A DNA stretch of 64,000 nt, taken from contig JBBQAM010000001.1 in assembly GCA_038316335.1 (NCBI GenBank), positions 248,001-312,000 on the forward strand. The letters run 5' to 3'. The notes beneath the pieces are model-generated. The model was not told where the DNA came from. It saw nothing but the letters and a program-made list of their open reading frames with translations, and did not search any database. Shown here in pieces: positions 8,809 to 17,339 of this stretch. Origin of the DNA: JALHST01 sp038316335 (GTDB taxonomy: Bacteria; Bacteroidota; Bacteroidia; Flavobacteriales; Flavobacteriaceae). Every line of letters starts with the position of its first letter. The first letter of the stretch is position 1. The position numbers were made by a program, and so were the translations under genes.

Positions 8809-10311
8809 TTATAGCTCATCGATTTCCTTTGATATGCGTTGGGCCGAACGCACGCAAGATTCCATCCCCCTGCTAAGGTTATCTGCATAGGTGCCCGCAA
8901 AAAAGATGCGGCCGTCAGGCTTCATTATTTGAGGCCAAAAGCGATGCATTTCCCCAATGGGAAACGCTTCCATTTCACACGCAGGCGCAAATTTATCTTT
9001 GGTCCAATCGAGTGTTAAGGCTTGATAAATAGTATCGCTTTTGCCGGGATATAGTTTTCTAAATGCCCCTAGTACACGCTGGGGAGACAGGCCTCCTGGG
9101 CCATAGGCCTTTAATATGATCCGATCCGTATCAACTGCATTGGTTTCTTCCCAAATCATGGAAATATCGGGATGCTCGAATTCCATATTAATACTTTTAA
9201 AGCCATCATCCAACCAAAATCTAGAACTAGCCTCAAAGACATAAAAGGGGTGTGAACTATAGGTGAGATTATCAACCACATATTGTTTTTCAGTAGACAG
9301 TGGTGGAACAACCGGAATATTCCTGAACACAGGGAGGGTGATACAATTGACCAGAAAATCGGCACTCATTTGCATTTCAGTATCATACCCATATGCTGTA
9401 TAGGTAACAACCACCCCATTTGCATCATGATTGATCGCTTTGATGGGATGATTCAGTTTTATTTGGTCACCAAGTTTCTTGGCAAAAGCGGTTGGAAGTT
9501 CCTGATTACCTCCTTTAAGATGATACGTTTCTCCTTGGGATAAGGGGATTCCTCTTGATTTTTCTACGTAATATCGCCATAGTGCATATAAGGCCGAGGT
9601 GTTTTTACCTCCCAAATAATCGAGCGCTGCGTCTGAAGCACCTTCCTTTTTATAAATATCAGCCAATGGAATGGCATCCATATCGTCATATCCAACACCG
9701 AAAGGTTGGTAGGGATCCTTAAATTTGACAAGATACGAATCCAAGAAAATCGATTTCAAGGCGTACCAAGGATTTTTTGATAGAAAGGATACCTCCCTTT
9801 CATTAAAGCCGAAAGCTTTAATCGTTTCAGGATCCGATAACATTTCATCGCTATAAAATTTACCGCGGATCATACGGAGTCCGTTTCTGTTTGGAGCCGC
9901 TTCAGAGCCTTCGGCATGAGGGTATGGCACTACTGGAAGCTTAAATTCCTCGGCATATTCGAAAAAACGTTCATATCCCGGTTTCGTTAGGTGATCGGCA
10001 CCAAAGTCGGCATACAGGCCCTCTGATAATCCATCCCTTCCGGTGAATACATGGCCTCCATGTCTTCCGCTAGCCTCTAATACGACTACATTATGTCCCT
10101 TTTTCATTAGTTCATATGCGCAACAAAGCCCTGTGATGCCAGCTCCGGCAACGATTATTTTTTTTGTTTTTTTATTTGGGGAAGCAATGTAGGGACCGTA
10201 CTGCCGATCCTGATTTTCCTCATTGGCAAAAATCGATATGGGCACTAGGGATGCACCCATTCCGGTAATCAGGGAATTTTTAATAAAGTCTCTCCTTTTT
10301 AAATGTTTCAT
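8809..10311 (-). CDS. Tat-exported FAD-dependent amine-oxidase-fold oxidoreductase
   Basis: A 500-residue flavoprotein. The N-terminus has a Tat-type signal (KRRDFIKNSLITGMG). The FAD-binding dinucleotide fold follows: GAGITG at 56-61, Glu79 at the end of beta-2 and SGRHGGHV just after, as in flavin monoamine oxidases and phytoene-desaturase-type enzymes. The C-terminus carries the matching FAD motif GRIFFAGTYADNLSRGMESC. The family oxidises amines or other CH-NH or CH-CH groups; the substrate here is unknown. Export plus the adjacent cytochrome c suggests a dehydrogenase that donates electrons to cytochrome rather than to oxygen. A close paralogue lies at 34691-36154. Confidence 0.85.
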   Translation of the reverse strand: MKHLKRRDFIKNSLITGMGASLVPISIFANEENQDRQYGPYIASPNKKTKKIIVAGAGITGLCCAYELMKKGHNVVVLEASGRHGGHVFTGRDGLSEGLYADFGADHLTKPGYERFFEYAEEFKLPVVPYPHAEGSEAAPNRNGLRMIRGKFYSDEMLSDPETIKAFGFNEREVSFLSKNPWYALKSIFLDSYLVKFKDPYQPFGVGYDDMDAIPLADIYKKEGASDAALDYLGGKNTSALYALWRYYVEKSRGIPLSQGETYHLKGGNQELPTAFAKKLGDQIKLNHPIKAINHDANGVVVTYTAYGYDTEMQMSADFLVNCITLPVFRNIPVVPPLSTEKQYVVDNLTYSSHPFYVFEASSRFWLDDGFKSINMEFEHPDISMIWEETNAVDTDRIILKAYGPGGLSPQRVLGAFRKLYPGKSDTIYQALTLDWTKDKFAPACEMEAFPIGEMHRFWPQIMKPDGRIFFAGTYADNLSRGMESCVRSAQRISKEIDEL

Positions 10312-10483
10312 GTATGGCGATTCTTTGGTTTTTAAAAGGTTGATTGTGATTTCTCGTATTAATAGAATCTACTTTTTCGGAAATCATACATCTTCAATTT
10401 GGGCCTTTATTCTAACTATACCCCCGATTCCTTGGTCAAAATGTACCAAATAGTTTTTATAAGCTTAGCGAACTTCCGATTGC

Positions 10484-10531
10484 TACCCACTTCGAAAATG
10501 GGTATTTAAATGCATGGCCGCCGGCATTTAA
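10484..10531 (-). terminator. Two tandem hairpins downstream of the SIS gene
   Basis: TACCCA at 10484-10489 pairs with TGGGTA at 10499-10504, and TTAAATGC at 10506-10513 pairs perfectly with GCATTTAA at 10524-10531 across a 10-base GC-rich loop. Both lie 50-100 bases after the stop of the AgaS-type gene at 10583, within the 271-bp gap before the flavoprotein gene. Neither has a clear U-tract, so they could be partial terminators or RNA-processing/stability elements that set the relative expression of the two halves of the cluster. Confidence 0.35.
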
Positions 10532-10582
10532 GGTAAATCAATAAATGGTAGGAGCAATCGTTTTCAGGATTTTATTCGCTGA

Positions 10583-11731
10583 TCACGACTGTTTATTTGC
10601 GTAAATAGTCACGCCTTGTACTACCCTACTAATAGCTCCCGATATGGAAGGGTTGTCGGGGTCTAGACCCAGTTTCAAGGATTTGTAATACCCTAATAAT
10701 TGTCCCAATAGCGTTGCCACCACCGTATTTAAACCCCTTGTATTGCGATTCAAATTTTCCAAACAAATCGGTTGATTGTTCACAAGACCGAGTTCTTCTG
10801 AGGGATTAAGGCTAATGGACGGAATATTTCTTAAATCCCGGGCAATGCTCAATACTAAATCCCGCTCGTATTTAAATGTATGGGAATCTTCCGAAAATAA
10901 ATAGACCATCAGCGTTTTTTCATTGACTACCGCTCGGGGTCCGTGTCTGAAGCCCAAAAATGAATCGTGTTTACAAATAACTTGACCATCAGTGAGTTCC
11001 TGCAATTTCAAATGACATTCCCTGGCAATTCCCAACATGGGGCCAGATCCAAGGAAAACGACACGTTCAAATGATTTTGAAGCGATTTGTTCAATGGCAT
11101 TGGCGTATTGCAGAAGTTGTTCCCCATGTACAATCATGGCATCGACCTGTTTCTTCTTGGGGTCAATGGCTTCGCTGTCGAAGATTAGAAGTACGGTTAG
11201 TAACATTGACGTGAAACTACCGGTCATTGCTAAACTTTTATCGTTGGAAGCCTCAGGGAGTACCAGGCTGTATGCCGTTTTGCTTGGATTATAATTTGCC
11301 AATTTGCCATCCTTGTTACAGGTAATAATCAAGTGATACACCTCTTCGCAGTGCTGATTTGCCAGGGCAATTGCCTCAAGGCTTTCCGGGCTACTTCCCG
11401 ATCGAGCAAAGGAAACCAAGAGGGTAGGCCTCTTTTTCAAGAAATAATGTTTAGGATACGTTACAATATCGGTAGTGGCAATGGCCAGTGTTGTTTTATT
11501 GGTCAATTGCTGAACAATTCCATGTGCGGCTTCCCCAATAAAAGCCGAAGACCCCGCCCCGGTTAGGATAATGTTCAGATTTTCTTTCGCAAGGATGGGT
11601 TCTATAAACGAACGCAGCTCCTTTTTATGGTCGATCAACAAATCATAAACCGTACCCCACAGTCGAGGTTGGCCAAATATCTCGGTCTTGGTATATTGAT
11701 TCTTGGCGTTCTCTATTATTTTTGCGGTCAT
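10583..11731 (-). CDS. agaS: AgaS-type SIS-domain sugar-phosphate isomerase/deaminase
   Basis: A 382-residue cytosolic protein with two SIS domains. The first has GAGSSAFIGE (58-67) and SFARSGSSPES (107-117), the Ser-rich phosphosugar-binding loops; the second begins near VVFLGSGPMLG and includes HDSFLGFRHGPRAV. Length and motifs match AgaS, known as tagatose-6-phosphate ketose/aldose isomerase and as galactosamine-6-phosphate deaminase/isomerase in aminosugar pathways. It follows the GH36 gene by 63 bp and shares the cluster with a class II aldolase and a kinase, which fits conversion of galactosamine-6-phosphate to tagatose-6-phosphate. Which of the two activities applies cannot be decided from sequence. 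Confidence 0.85.
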   Translation of the reverse strand: MTAKIIENAKNQYTKTEIFGQPRLWGTVYDLLIDHKKELRSFIEPILAKENLNIILTGAGSSAFIGEAAHGIVQQLTNKTTLAIATTDIVTYPKHYFLKKRPTLLVSFARSGSSPESLEAIALANQHCEEVYHLIITCNKDGKLANYNPSKTAYSLVLPEASNDKSLAMTGSFTSMLLTVLLIFDSEAIDPKKKQVDAMIVHGEQLLQYANAIEQIASKSFERVVFLGSGPMLGIARECHLKLQELTDGQVICKHDSFLGFRHGPRAVVNEKTLMVYLFSEDSHTFKYERDLVLSIARDLRNIPSISLNPSEELGLVNNQPICLENLNRNTRGLNTVVATLLGQLLGYYKSLKLGLDPDNPSISGAISRVVQGVTIYANKQS

Positions 11732-11794
11732 AGCTGCGGCTGTATTATATTAAATAAGGGGTATTTGACGAAAAAATTAGCACTGGTTCCCTAC

Positions 11795-13891
11795 TTATTT
11801 TGATTCGTTTACAGATATTAAAAGAAAATCCTTAAAAGCAACCTGAAGTACGGGATCACTCCCGGATATTTTTCCAAGGTCAACATCGTTGAAATAATCC
11901 CACACCTGATAGGTTTTATCTTTATCCAAACCTTTTAGATTTATTTTTCCATCCCATTTGTCGGCATAAAAGGCGTAATACAGCGTATCATCTTTTCGTA
12001 TTAAATGCGTTTCTGGCCGGTCGTATCCAATATCGTATACCCCTCCTAAATATACCCCGGTAGACAACATCTTTTCATTGTAGAGGGAAAACCATTTTTT
12101 CCATATTTTTTCCTTTTGTGGCGTAAGCAATACCTGCTCCTTCGACATATCGGGATTCTCCTTCGGCCACGTAAATTTTGTACCTAAAACCGCTCCTATT
12201 CCAAAAGAGCTTGCGAAATCGTCCTTATTATCGCTCAGCTCCACATGGTCTCCGTAATAGGCAATATTCGGAATGATCGCTTTATAGGTTTTGCCTTTTA
12301 GCCGTATTTGCCAACTCGATAGCGGATCCGAGGCAACCGCCTGATTCATCGAGGCCATATTATAAATTGACATACAGGTGCCACAGGGGCAATTTTCTAT
12401 TACGGCATGGGGTTTTATCTTTCTGGTTTCATCATAGATCATATGGAAAAACCCAGGCAGTGCTTCCGGTGCTTCCTCCGGATTTTCCAAACTATAATCA
12501 GGGGCAACTGCATTCATATGCTGACCATCCATTTTCAGGCCATCGAACCCAAGATCTCCTATAAAATGCTGTATCGTTCCCTTGGTATATTCTTTTGTTA
12601 TTTCCTTGGCCGGAGATAAATAATAGGCATCCCACCAAGTGATGAATTGTGGGGATTCGTCTTTTTGAAAGACCCTCATATCGGGATGCTCTGACAATAC
12701 CTTACTTTGTGGGTCTGCTGCTAGGGGTGTCCACCAAATTTTCGCCTTTAATCCATTCGCATGGATCTTATCTACCAAATCCTTGATTTCACTATTTCCC
12801 TTTGGGAACTTCTTGGGATTGGCATCCCAATCGCCTTCCGCAATTTGGAAGCCATCGTCTAAAACGGCCCATTTTATCCCCAATTCCTTAACCTTGGGCA
12901 AGGTGTTAATAACCTCGTCAAGGGTGAAGGTGCGCCCATATCCCCACGCACACCAAATGGGCTCGAAAGCGGCGGGTTCAGGTGCTACGAATTTTAGGCC
13001 CTTGGCCTTCAACAAGCTGGCGTATTTCGACAAATTTTCAAAATAGTCCCCTTTGGAAATGGAAAGAAAAGTTTCCAAGGTTGAAATTGTATCGTTTGAT
13101 TTAAATAGGGTTCGTTCTGGAAACTCCTGAGTGACGCTTATTTGCGCATCACTTTCCCTTGCAGGAATCTCGGTGGGCAGGGTTACCAATTTAGGAACAA
13201 GGGCCAAATGACCAATAGCAATATCGACATCAGGGCGCCATATGGCCGTTACCGGGATTCCTCCCCCATAATCGGTAGCGTTCATGCCCATAAAATTTTT
13301 CTGATAATAACCAGGTTCTAGCGGTTTAATCCAATCACTTCGACTTGATGACGAACTGCCTTGAAAAGCCCAAAAAGATGGACTATCTCCTTGTGCAAGG
13401 ATCGTATAATTGTTGTTTTTCCACTTCTCGACAAAAACAGCATGATCCGAATTATTGGTATAGATCACTTTGGTGGAAATCAGATCGGGAAAGGCATCAT
13501 ACGTGGTCAGGATCAACCTTTTGCCCATGACAATGCTGTTTTCAGTGCAGGTTCCGTCGATAATCCATTGCTTGCCAGGCAGATTTCCTTCAAGCGCTTT
13601 TTCTTTTAATGCATCAAATTTGAAGGCTTTAAGTGTGCCCCCATCTACAATAAGTGTTTCTGAGGGTTGAAAGCCATTCAAAATCGGCTTTGTGTTCGGA
13701 AGGGTCGAAACAAATCGGGTCTGTAGATTTCCATCGACCTCAAAGATTAGATCGCCATTCGTTATTTTGACAACTGTTTTTGTATTTCCTTCTTCCGGTT
13801 TACAGGAAACGAATGTAAGGAAGACGATAACAATGGCCCCAATTTTAGCAAGGTCAATGTACTTATTCAAGGATTTTTTTCGCATTTCCAT
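11795..13891 (-). CDS. GH36-type alpha-galactosidase / alpha-N-acetylgalactosaminidase lipoprotein
   Basis: A 698-residue lipoprotein: a charged N-terminus, a hydrophobic run and the lipobox FVSC. Residues about 50-310 form a beta-rich N-terminal domain. The (beta/alpha)8 catalytic domain starts near WCAWGYGRTF, with KWAVLDDGFQ and KIWWTPLAADP, and carries the probable nucleophile Asp455 in KMDGQ and the acid/base Asp522 in SDPLSSW, as in clan GH-D. ENCPCGTC lies between them. A C-terminal beta domain follows. It would release terminal alpha-galactose or alpha-GalNAc outside the cytoplasm. The start overlaps the end of the upstream amidohydrolase gene by 29 bases; the internal Met at 13885 is an alternative start. 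Confidence 0.85.
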   Translation of the reverse strand: MEMRKKSLNKYIDLAKIGAIVIVFLTFVSCKPEEGNTKTVVKITNGDLIFEVDGNLQTRFVSTLPNTKPILNGFQPSETLIVDGGTLKAFKFDALKEKALEGNLPGKQWIIDGTCTENSIVMGKRLILTTYDAFPDLISTKVIYTNNSDHAVFVEKWKNNNYTILAQGDSPSFWAFQGSSSSSRSDWIKPLEPGYYQKNFMGMNATDYGGGIPVTAIWRPDVDIAIGHLALVPKLVTLPTEIPARESDAQISVTQEFPERTLFKSNDTISTLETFLSISKGDYFENLSKYASLLKAKGLKFVAPEPAAFEPIWCAWGYGRTFTLDEVINTLPKVKELGIKWAVLDDGFQIAEGDWDANPKKFPKGNSEIKDLVDKIHANGLKAKIWWTPLAADPQSKVLSEHPDMRVFQKDESPQFITWWDAYYLSPAKEITKEYTKGTIQHFIGDLGFDGLKMDGQHMNAVAPDYSLENPEEAPEALPGFFHMIYDETRKIKPHAVIENCPCGTCMSIYNMASMNQAVASDPLSSWQIRLKGKTYKAIIPNIAYYGDHVELSDNKDDFASSFGIGAVLGTKFTWPKENPDMSKEQVLLTPQKEKIWKKWFSLYNEKMLSTGVYLGGVYDIGYDRPETHLIRKDDTLYYAFYADKWDGKINLKGLDKDKTYQVWDYFNDVDLGKISGSDPVLQVAFKDFLLISVNESK

Positions 13892-14930
13892 TATAGATTT
13901 TATTTAATGCATTGTCACTTAGCCCAAGACCATATAAGGGCCAATGATAACTGAAAAGTTCCTTATTGTAAAAATGTTCATCTTCGCTTTCCAAAATCCG
14001 AAAGGTAGTTCTATACATACTTGACTCAAAACCCATGTCGGTCCCGTAGAGGAGCCTATCTTGATATTTTTCGAAAAATGCCTTCGTGTATCGGGGTACA
14101 GGAGCGAATTCTGCATAGCGTGCTGCAATATCCGCATAGAGATTCGGGTAGCTATCCAATAGTTTGGCAAAAATGCTGAAATCGTAACTGCAATTGGCAA
14201 TATGGCAGGCTATAAAGGTTGTTTTCGGATTTTCCCTTACCGCATTCTCCAACGTGGTGATCAGTTGATCATGCAGCAATAGGTTTTTGTTGGAAGTATC
14301 TATTTTCCATTTTGCGGCATTCATCAGGCCGTCATTGTGAATGTCATTTGGGAGATACATCCAAAACGGTTCGGCTACATGGATGCTAATGGGAATACCC
14401 AATTCCCCGCATTTTTCCAACAAGGGCTTCATTCGGGCATCATCGATATGCATCCCGGGCGCGGGCGCGGGTTTCGAATAGAAAAGACCGGCTCCTTTAT
14501 CGCCCATTTCCCCGACGCCGCGGGCACCTGTTTTATAGCAGCGTTCCAATTCCTTGACTGCTTTTTTTGACCACCCCTTTTCCTCAAATCCCGTATAATC
14601 AAAGCCACAAAAAAGCTCAAATCGGCCATTGTATTTTGAATAGATATTATAAATACTGTCAAATGCCTTGCCTGTTTGATAGGTAAGTATAATCGACTTT
14701 TGAATCCCTACTGAATCCATGATTTTAACCCAAGCCTCAATTTCTTCAGGCGTTGAAGCATACGGATGGGAATGCATGTCGATAATTGGAAATTTTGCTT
14801 TTGTGATTTCTGTCTTTGGTGTTTTATAGATAGAAATAGGATCATAATCCTTTAACAGGATATCTTGCTGAGCTGCAATCGTAAAACAAAGCGAAAATGC
14901 AAATAGGGTGGAACTTGTGATTTTATTCAT
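13863..14930 (-). CDS. Exported amidohydrolase (PF04909-type TIM-barrel metal hydrolase)
   Basis: A 355-residue protein with a signal peptide (FAFSLCFTIAAQQ). The TIM-barrel amidohydrolase features are clear: the metal motif PIIDMHSHPY (His53, His55), a later metal-binding His in IACHIANCSYD, and the C-terminal Asp in LLYGTDMGFES. Proteins of this family hydrolyse lactones or decarboxylate aromatic and related acids. It overlaps the aldolase gene by 4 bases (ATGA) and the GH36 gene by 29 bases, so it is translated as part of the operon. Two relatives are at 36385-37494 and 38920-40053; the latter shares extended segments such as the KAKFPVIDMHAH start and the C-terminal region. Confidence 0.8.
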   Translation of the reverse strand: MNKITSSTLFAFSLCFTIAAQQDILLKDYDPISIYKTPKTEITKAKFPIIDMHSHPYASTPEEIEAWVKIMDSVGIQKSIILTYQTGKAFDSIYNIYSKYNGRFELFCGFDYTGFEEKGWSKKAVKELERCYKTGARGVGEMGDKGAGLFYSKPAPAPGMHIDDARMKPLLEKCGELGIPISIHVAEPFWMYLPNDIHNDGLMNAAKWKIDTSNKNLLLHDQLITTLENAVRENPKTTFIACHIANCSYDFSIFAKLLDSYPNLYADIAARYAEFAPVPRYTKAFFEKYQDRLLYGTDMGFESSMYRTTFRILESEDEHFYNKELFSYHWPLYGLGLSDNALNKIYNGNAKKILE

Positions 14931-15754
14931 AGAGCGACTGAATTTATGGTTTGTATTTTAGCGCGTACCAAGGCGGTTGCCTGGGCTGTTGCCTTTGGGA
15001 AAACCTCCCGTAGATCGATATTGTCGGTTTCCTGCAAGATTTGTTGCAGGGTTTTCATAAAGATATTCTTTATCTCAGTGGCCAAATTTATTTTGGTAAT
15101 CCCCTTTTTAATAGCGGCTTGAAGTTGGTTGTCGGGTATGCCTGAACTGCCGTGCAATACAAGTGCAGCTGGAGTTACGGCATTGATTTCACCAATGAGG
15201 TCTATTTCAAGTCGGGGCTCCTCCTTATAGAATCCGTGTGCGGATCCAACGGCTATGGCCAAAGCAGTAACACCTGTGGCCTCAACAAAGGTTTTGGCCT
15301 CTTGGGGCTGTGTATAGATCATTTTTTGATCTTGACCTAATTTGGAGATATAGCCAAGTTCAGCCTCCACATTGATATTGTAGTTTTTCGCATAACGTAC
15401 AATCTCTTTCGTGCGTTTTATGTTTTCTTCAATCGGTTTTTCACTGGCATCGATCATGACCGAATCAAACCCGATATCAATACATTTTTTTATCAATTCA
15501 AGGTCTTGTCCGTGGTCTAGGTGCAGCCATGCGGTTACCCCGTATTGTTCAATCGCGCTTGTGGCAAGACTTTTGGCAACGGTTAAACCCATATAGCGTA
15601 TTGAGCTTTCCGAAAGCTGTAGTATAATTTCGGATTTTTCGTTTTGGGCCGCCATTAAAACAGCTGACAACGTTTCAAAATTGTAAAAGTTGGTGGCTAG
15701 GAGGGCCTTCCCTTCTTTTTTATTGCTTGCGAGTCGGTCTTGCAGTGTCATCAT
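14927..15754 (-). CDS. Class II (zinc) ketose-bisphosphate aldolase, GatY/KbaY-like
   Basis: A 275-residue cytosolic aldolase. The catalytic Asp and first zinc ligand are in LHLDHGQD (Asp80, His81). Further expected elements are VEAELGYI, AIAVGSAHGFYK (zinc His), VLHGSSGIPD (zinc His) and KINLATEI, the phosphate-binding strand. Length and motifs match the GatY/KbaY/FbaA class, which cleaves tagatose- or fructose-1,6-bisphosphate to DHAP and glyceraldehyde-3-phosphate. It abuts the kinase gene (15754/15755) and overlaps the amidohydrolase gene by 4 bases. With the AgaS-type gene nearby, tagatose-1,6-bisphosphate is the favoured substrate by inference. Confidence 0.85.
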   Translation of the reverse strand: MMTLQDRLASNKKEGKALLATNFYNFETLSAVLMAAQNEKSEIILQLSESSIRYMGLTVAKSLATSAIEQYGVTAWLHLDHGQDLELIKKCIDIGFDSVMIDASEKPIEENIKRTKEIVRYAKNYNINVEAELGYISKLGQDQKMIYTQPQEAKTFVEATGVTALAIAVGSAHGFYKEEPRLEIDLIGEINAVTPAALVLHGSSGIPDNQLQAAIKKGITKINLATEIKNIFMKTLQQILQETDNIDLREVFPKATAQATALVRAKIQTINSVAL

Positions 15755-16699
15755 TTAGAATTGGTATGAAAATTTTGAGGCTGCCAAGTCTTTAATTTGC
15801 GCCATGTTTTCGAAGGCAGTTGTCCCGCCATAGGCAGTTGTATTCAAAGCGCCGGTCAAATTACCTATTTCAAGGCAACGCTCCCATGTTTTACCGCCTA
15901 CGAATTCACTGATAAACCCGGCATCAAAGCTATCTCCGGCGCCAATGCAGTCGACCACCTGTGTATTCAGGAAGGCCGGTTTGAAAAGCAATCGTTCATT
16001 GTTCCACAAATGGGCACCCTTTTCACCATCCTTGATAACCACGGTATTTGAATACCCCTTGATCTTTTTGAGCCCGGATTCCAGATCATTACACTTAGTC
16101 AGCTGTTTAAATTCTTCAACATTGGGCATGAATACATCAACATAGGGCAATAATTGTGGTAAATCGATTTCCCACTTTTCCGAAGGATCCCATTGAGGAT
16201 CCATAGAGGTGGTCAGGTTCAATTTCTTTGCCCGTTGAAATAGATTTGATAAATCAGGTTTCAATCCGGGTTGCATAAAAATAGAACTCACATGCAGATG
16301 TTTCGCCTGACGCAACATAGCATCTGTTATTTCAGCGCCGACTAAGAGTTCCATGGCCCCAGGGAACGTTACATTGGCGCGATCCAGTCCAAAATTCATC
16401 ACTACGGTCAGCCCTGTTTTGTAGGATTCCGAGCATATGATTAAATCGGTGTTGACACCTTTTTTTTCAAGAGACTCCAGAACGAGTTGTGAAAAATTAT
16501 CGGCCCCAATTTTACCTATAAAGGCTACTGCGCTATTCAGGGAGCTTAAATTGCTCGCAAAAATGGCAGAGCTACTGCCAAGGGTGGTATTCATTTCCCG
16601 TGATATGATTTCTTTTCCAATCTGAGGAAATCCCTGAATATCATTAAGAATAATATCCACGTTTAATTCACCTACAACTAGCACATCAAATAGGTTCAT
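15755..16699 (-). CDS. PfkB-family sugar kinase, ribokinase type
   Basis: A 314-residue kinase with the ribokinase-family start (VVGELNVDIILN), the substrate-lid region LGSSSAIFASNLSSL, and the catalytic motif GAGDSFDAGF, with Asp256 as base. It is the first gene of the leftward cluster, directly followed by the aldolase with no spacer, under a good candidate promoter at 16874-16905. The substrate could be tagatose-6-phosphate, which would make it functionally redundant with the kinase at 4467, or free galactosamine/N-acetylgalactosamine, which would supply AgaS with its substrate. The sequence alone does not decide. Confidence 0.8.
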   Translation of the reverse strand: MNLFDVLVVGELNVDIILNDIQGFPQIGKEIISREMNTTLGSSSAIFASNLSSLNSAVAFIGKIGADNFSQLVLESLEKKGVNTDLIICSESYKTGLTVVMNFGLDRANVTFPGAMELLVGAEITDAMLRQAKHLHVSSIFMQPGLKPDLSNLFQRAKKLNLTTSMDPQWDPSEKWEIDLPQLLPYVDVFMPNVEEFKQLTKCNDLESGLKKIKGYSNTVVIKDGEKGAHLWNNERLLFKPAFLNTQVVDCIGAGDSFDAGFISEFVGGKTWERCLEIGNLTGALNTTAYGGTTAFENMAQIKDLAASKFSYQF

Positions 16700-16873
16700 A
16701 GATATAGATTCTTGTGTTTGTTTTTAATAACCAATATAAAATAACTTCAAAGGGGGATGTTTGTCAAGGTTGTAAAAAATCCAGTCGAAAATACAAGCCC
16801 GTTAAATCTCTTGAAAATTTAACACATTCAAAAGCCCAAGGAAATTTACAAAAACAACATTTGCTGTTCAAAT

Positions 16874-16905
16874 CAAAGATATAAACAAAGATTTATATTT
16901 CAAAA
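16874..16905 (-). promoter_or_regulatory. Promoter for the kinase-aldolase-GH36 cluster
   Basis: On the reverse strand TTTTG (16905-16901) is followed after 19 bp by TATCTTTG (16881-16874). This matches the Bacteroidota -33/-7 pattern TTG-N(17-23)-TAnnTTTG. Transcription would start near 16868, leaving about 170 bases of leader before the kinase ATG at 16699. Confidence 0.55.
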
Positions 16906-17133
16906 CCTTATTTTTATTTTAATATAAATTACGTATTGTTTTTAAAGTTAAATTTCTTATTTTCGTTTCCGAGATTTTAAAACTATTGTAATTGCAATTT
17001 TTTTGAAATTGCTATCGGCGCGAAAAATTTTGTAATTGGCGGGAATAACAGTACTCACCTTTTTATTTATTGAATTTAACGTGCAAAAAAAACATAGTTC
17101 CCTCTTTGTTTAAGTTTTTGTTGTAGTTAGTTT

Positions 17134-17173
17134 GGGCATCTTTAAGGAAATAAATTATTTCCAAAAGGTGCCC
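17134..17173. terminator. Long hairpin, likely terminator or small structured RNA
   Basis: GGGCA at 17134-17138 pairs with TGCCC at 17169-17173, CTTT with AAAG inside it, and GGAAATAA (17146-17153) with TTATTTCC (17155-17162) around a single central A, with only a small internal mismatch. A pyrimidine-rich TTCTATTTTCTTCCC follows on the + strand. It lies about 170 bases after the stop of the leftward DeoR gene, on the reverse strand, where no T-run follows. Confidence 0.4.
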
Positions 17174-17339
17174 TTCTATTTTCTTCCCTACTAGGGGATA
17201 CTCTAATAATTTCAGGATTTAACGTCATGGTGCGATTCGCAAATCCCATTACTGATCATGATTAAGATTTGAGGGCACCAATTTTTATAAATTGCTGGAA
17301 AAGTAAAGTTGTTGTTGCGCATTTTAAAAAATCCAAAAT

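Larger units (their letters stand above)
16700..17339. other. AT-rich control region between the catabolic cluster and the DeoR gene
   Basis: No convincing ORF is present. It holds the promoter at 16874-16905, a perfect 7-bp inverted repeat GCAATTT/AAATTGC at 16994-17012 (5-base spacer), and a strong hairpin at 17134-17173 annotated separately. Both flanking genes run leftward, so this region serves as the regulator gene's 3' end and the cluster's 5' control region. Confidence 0.55.
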
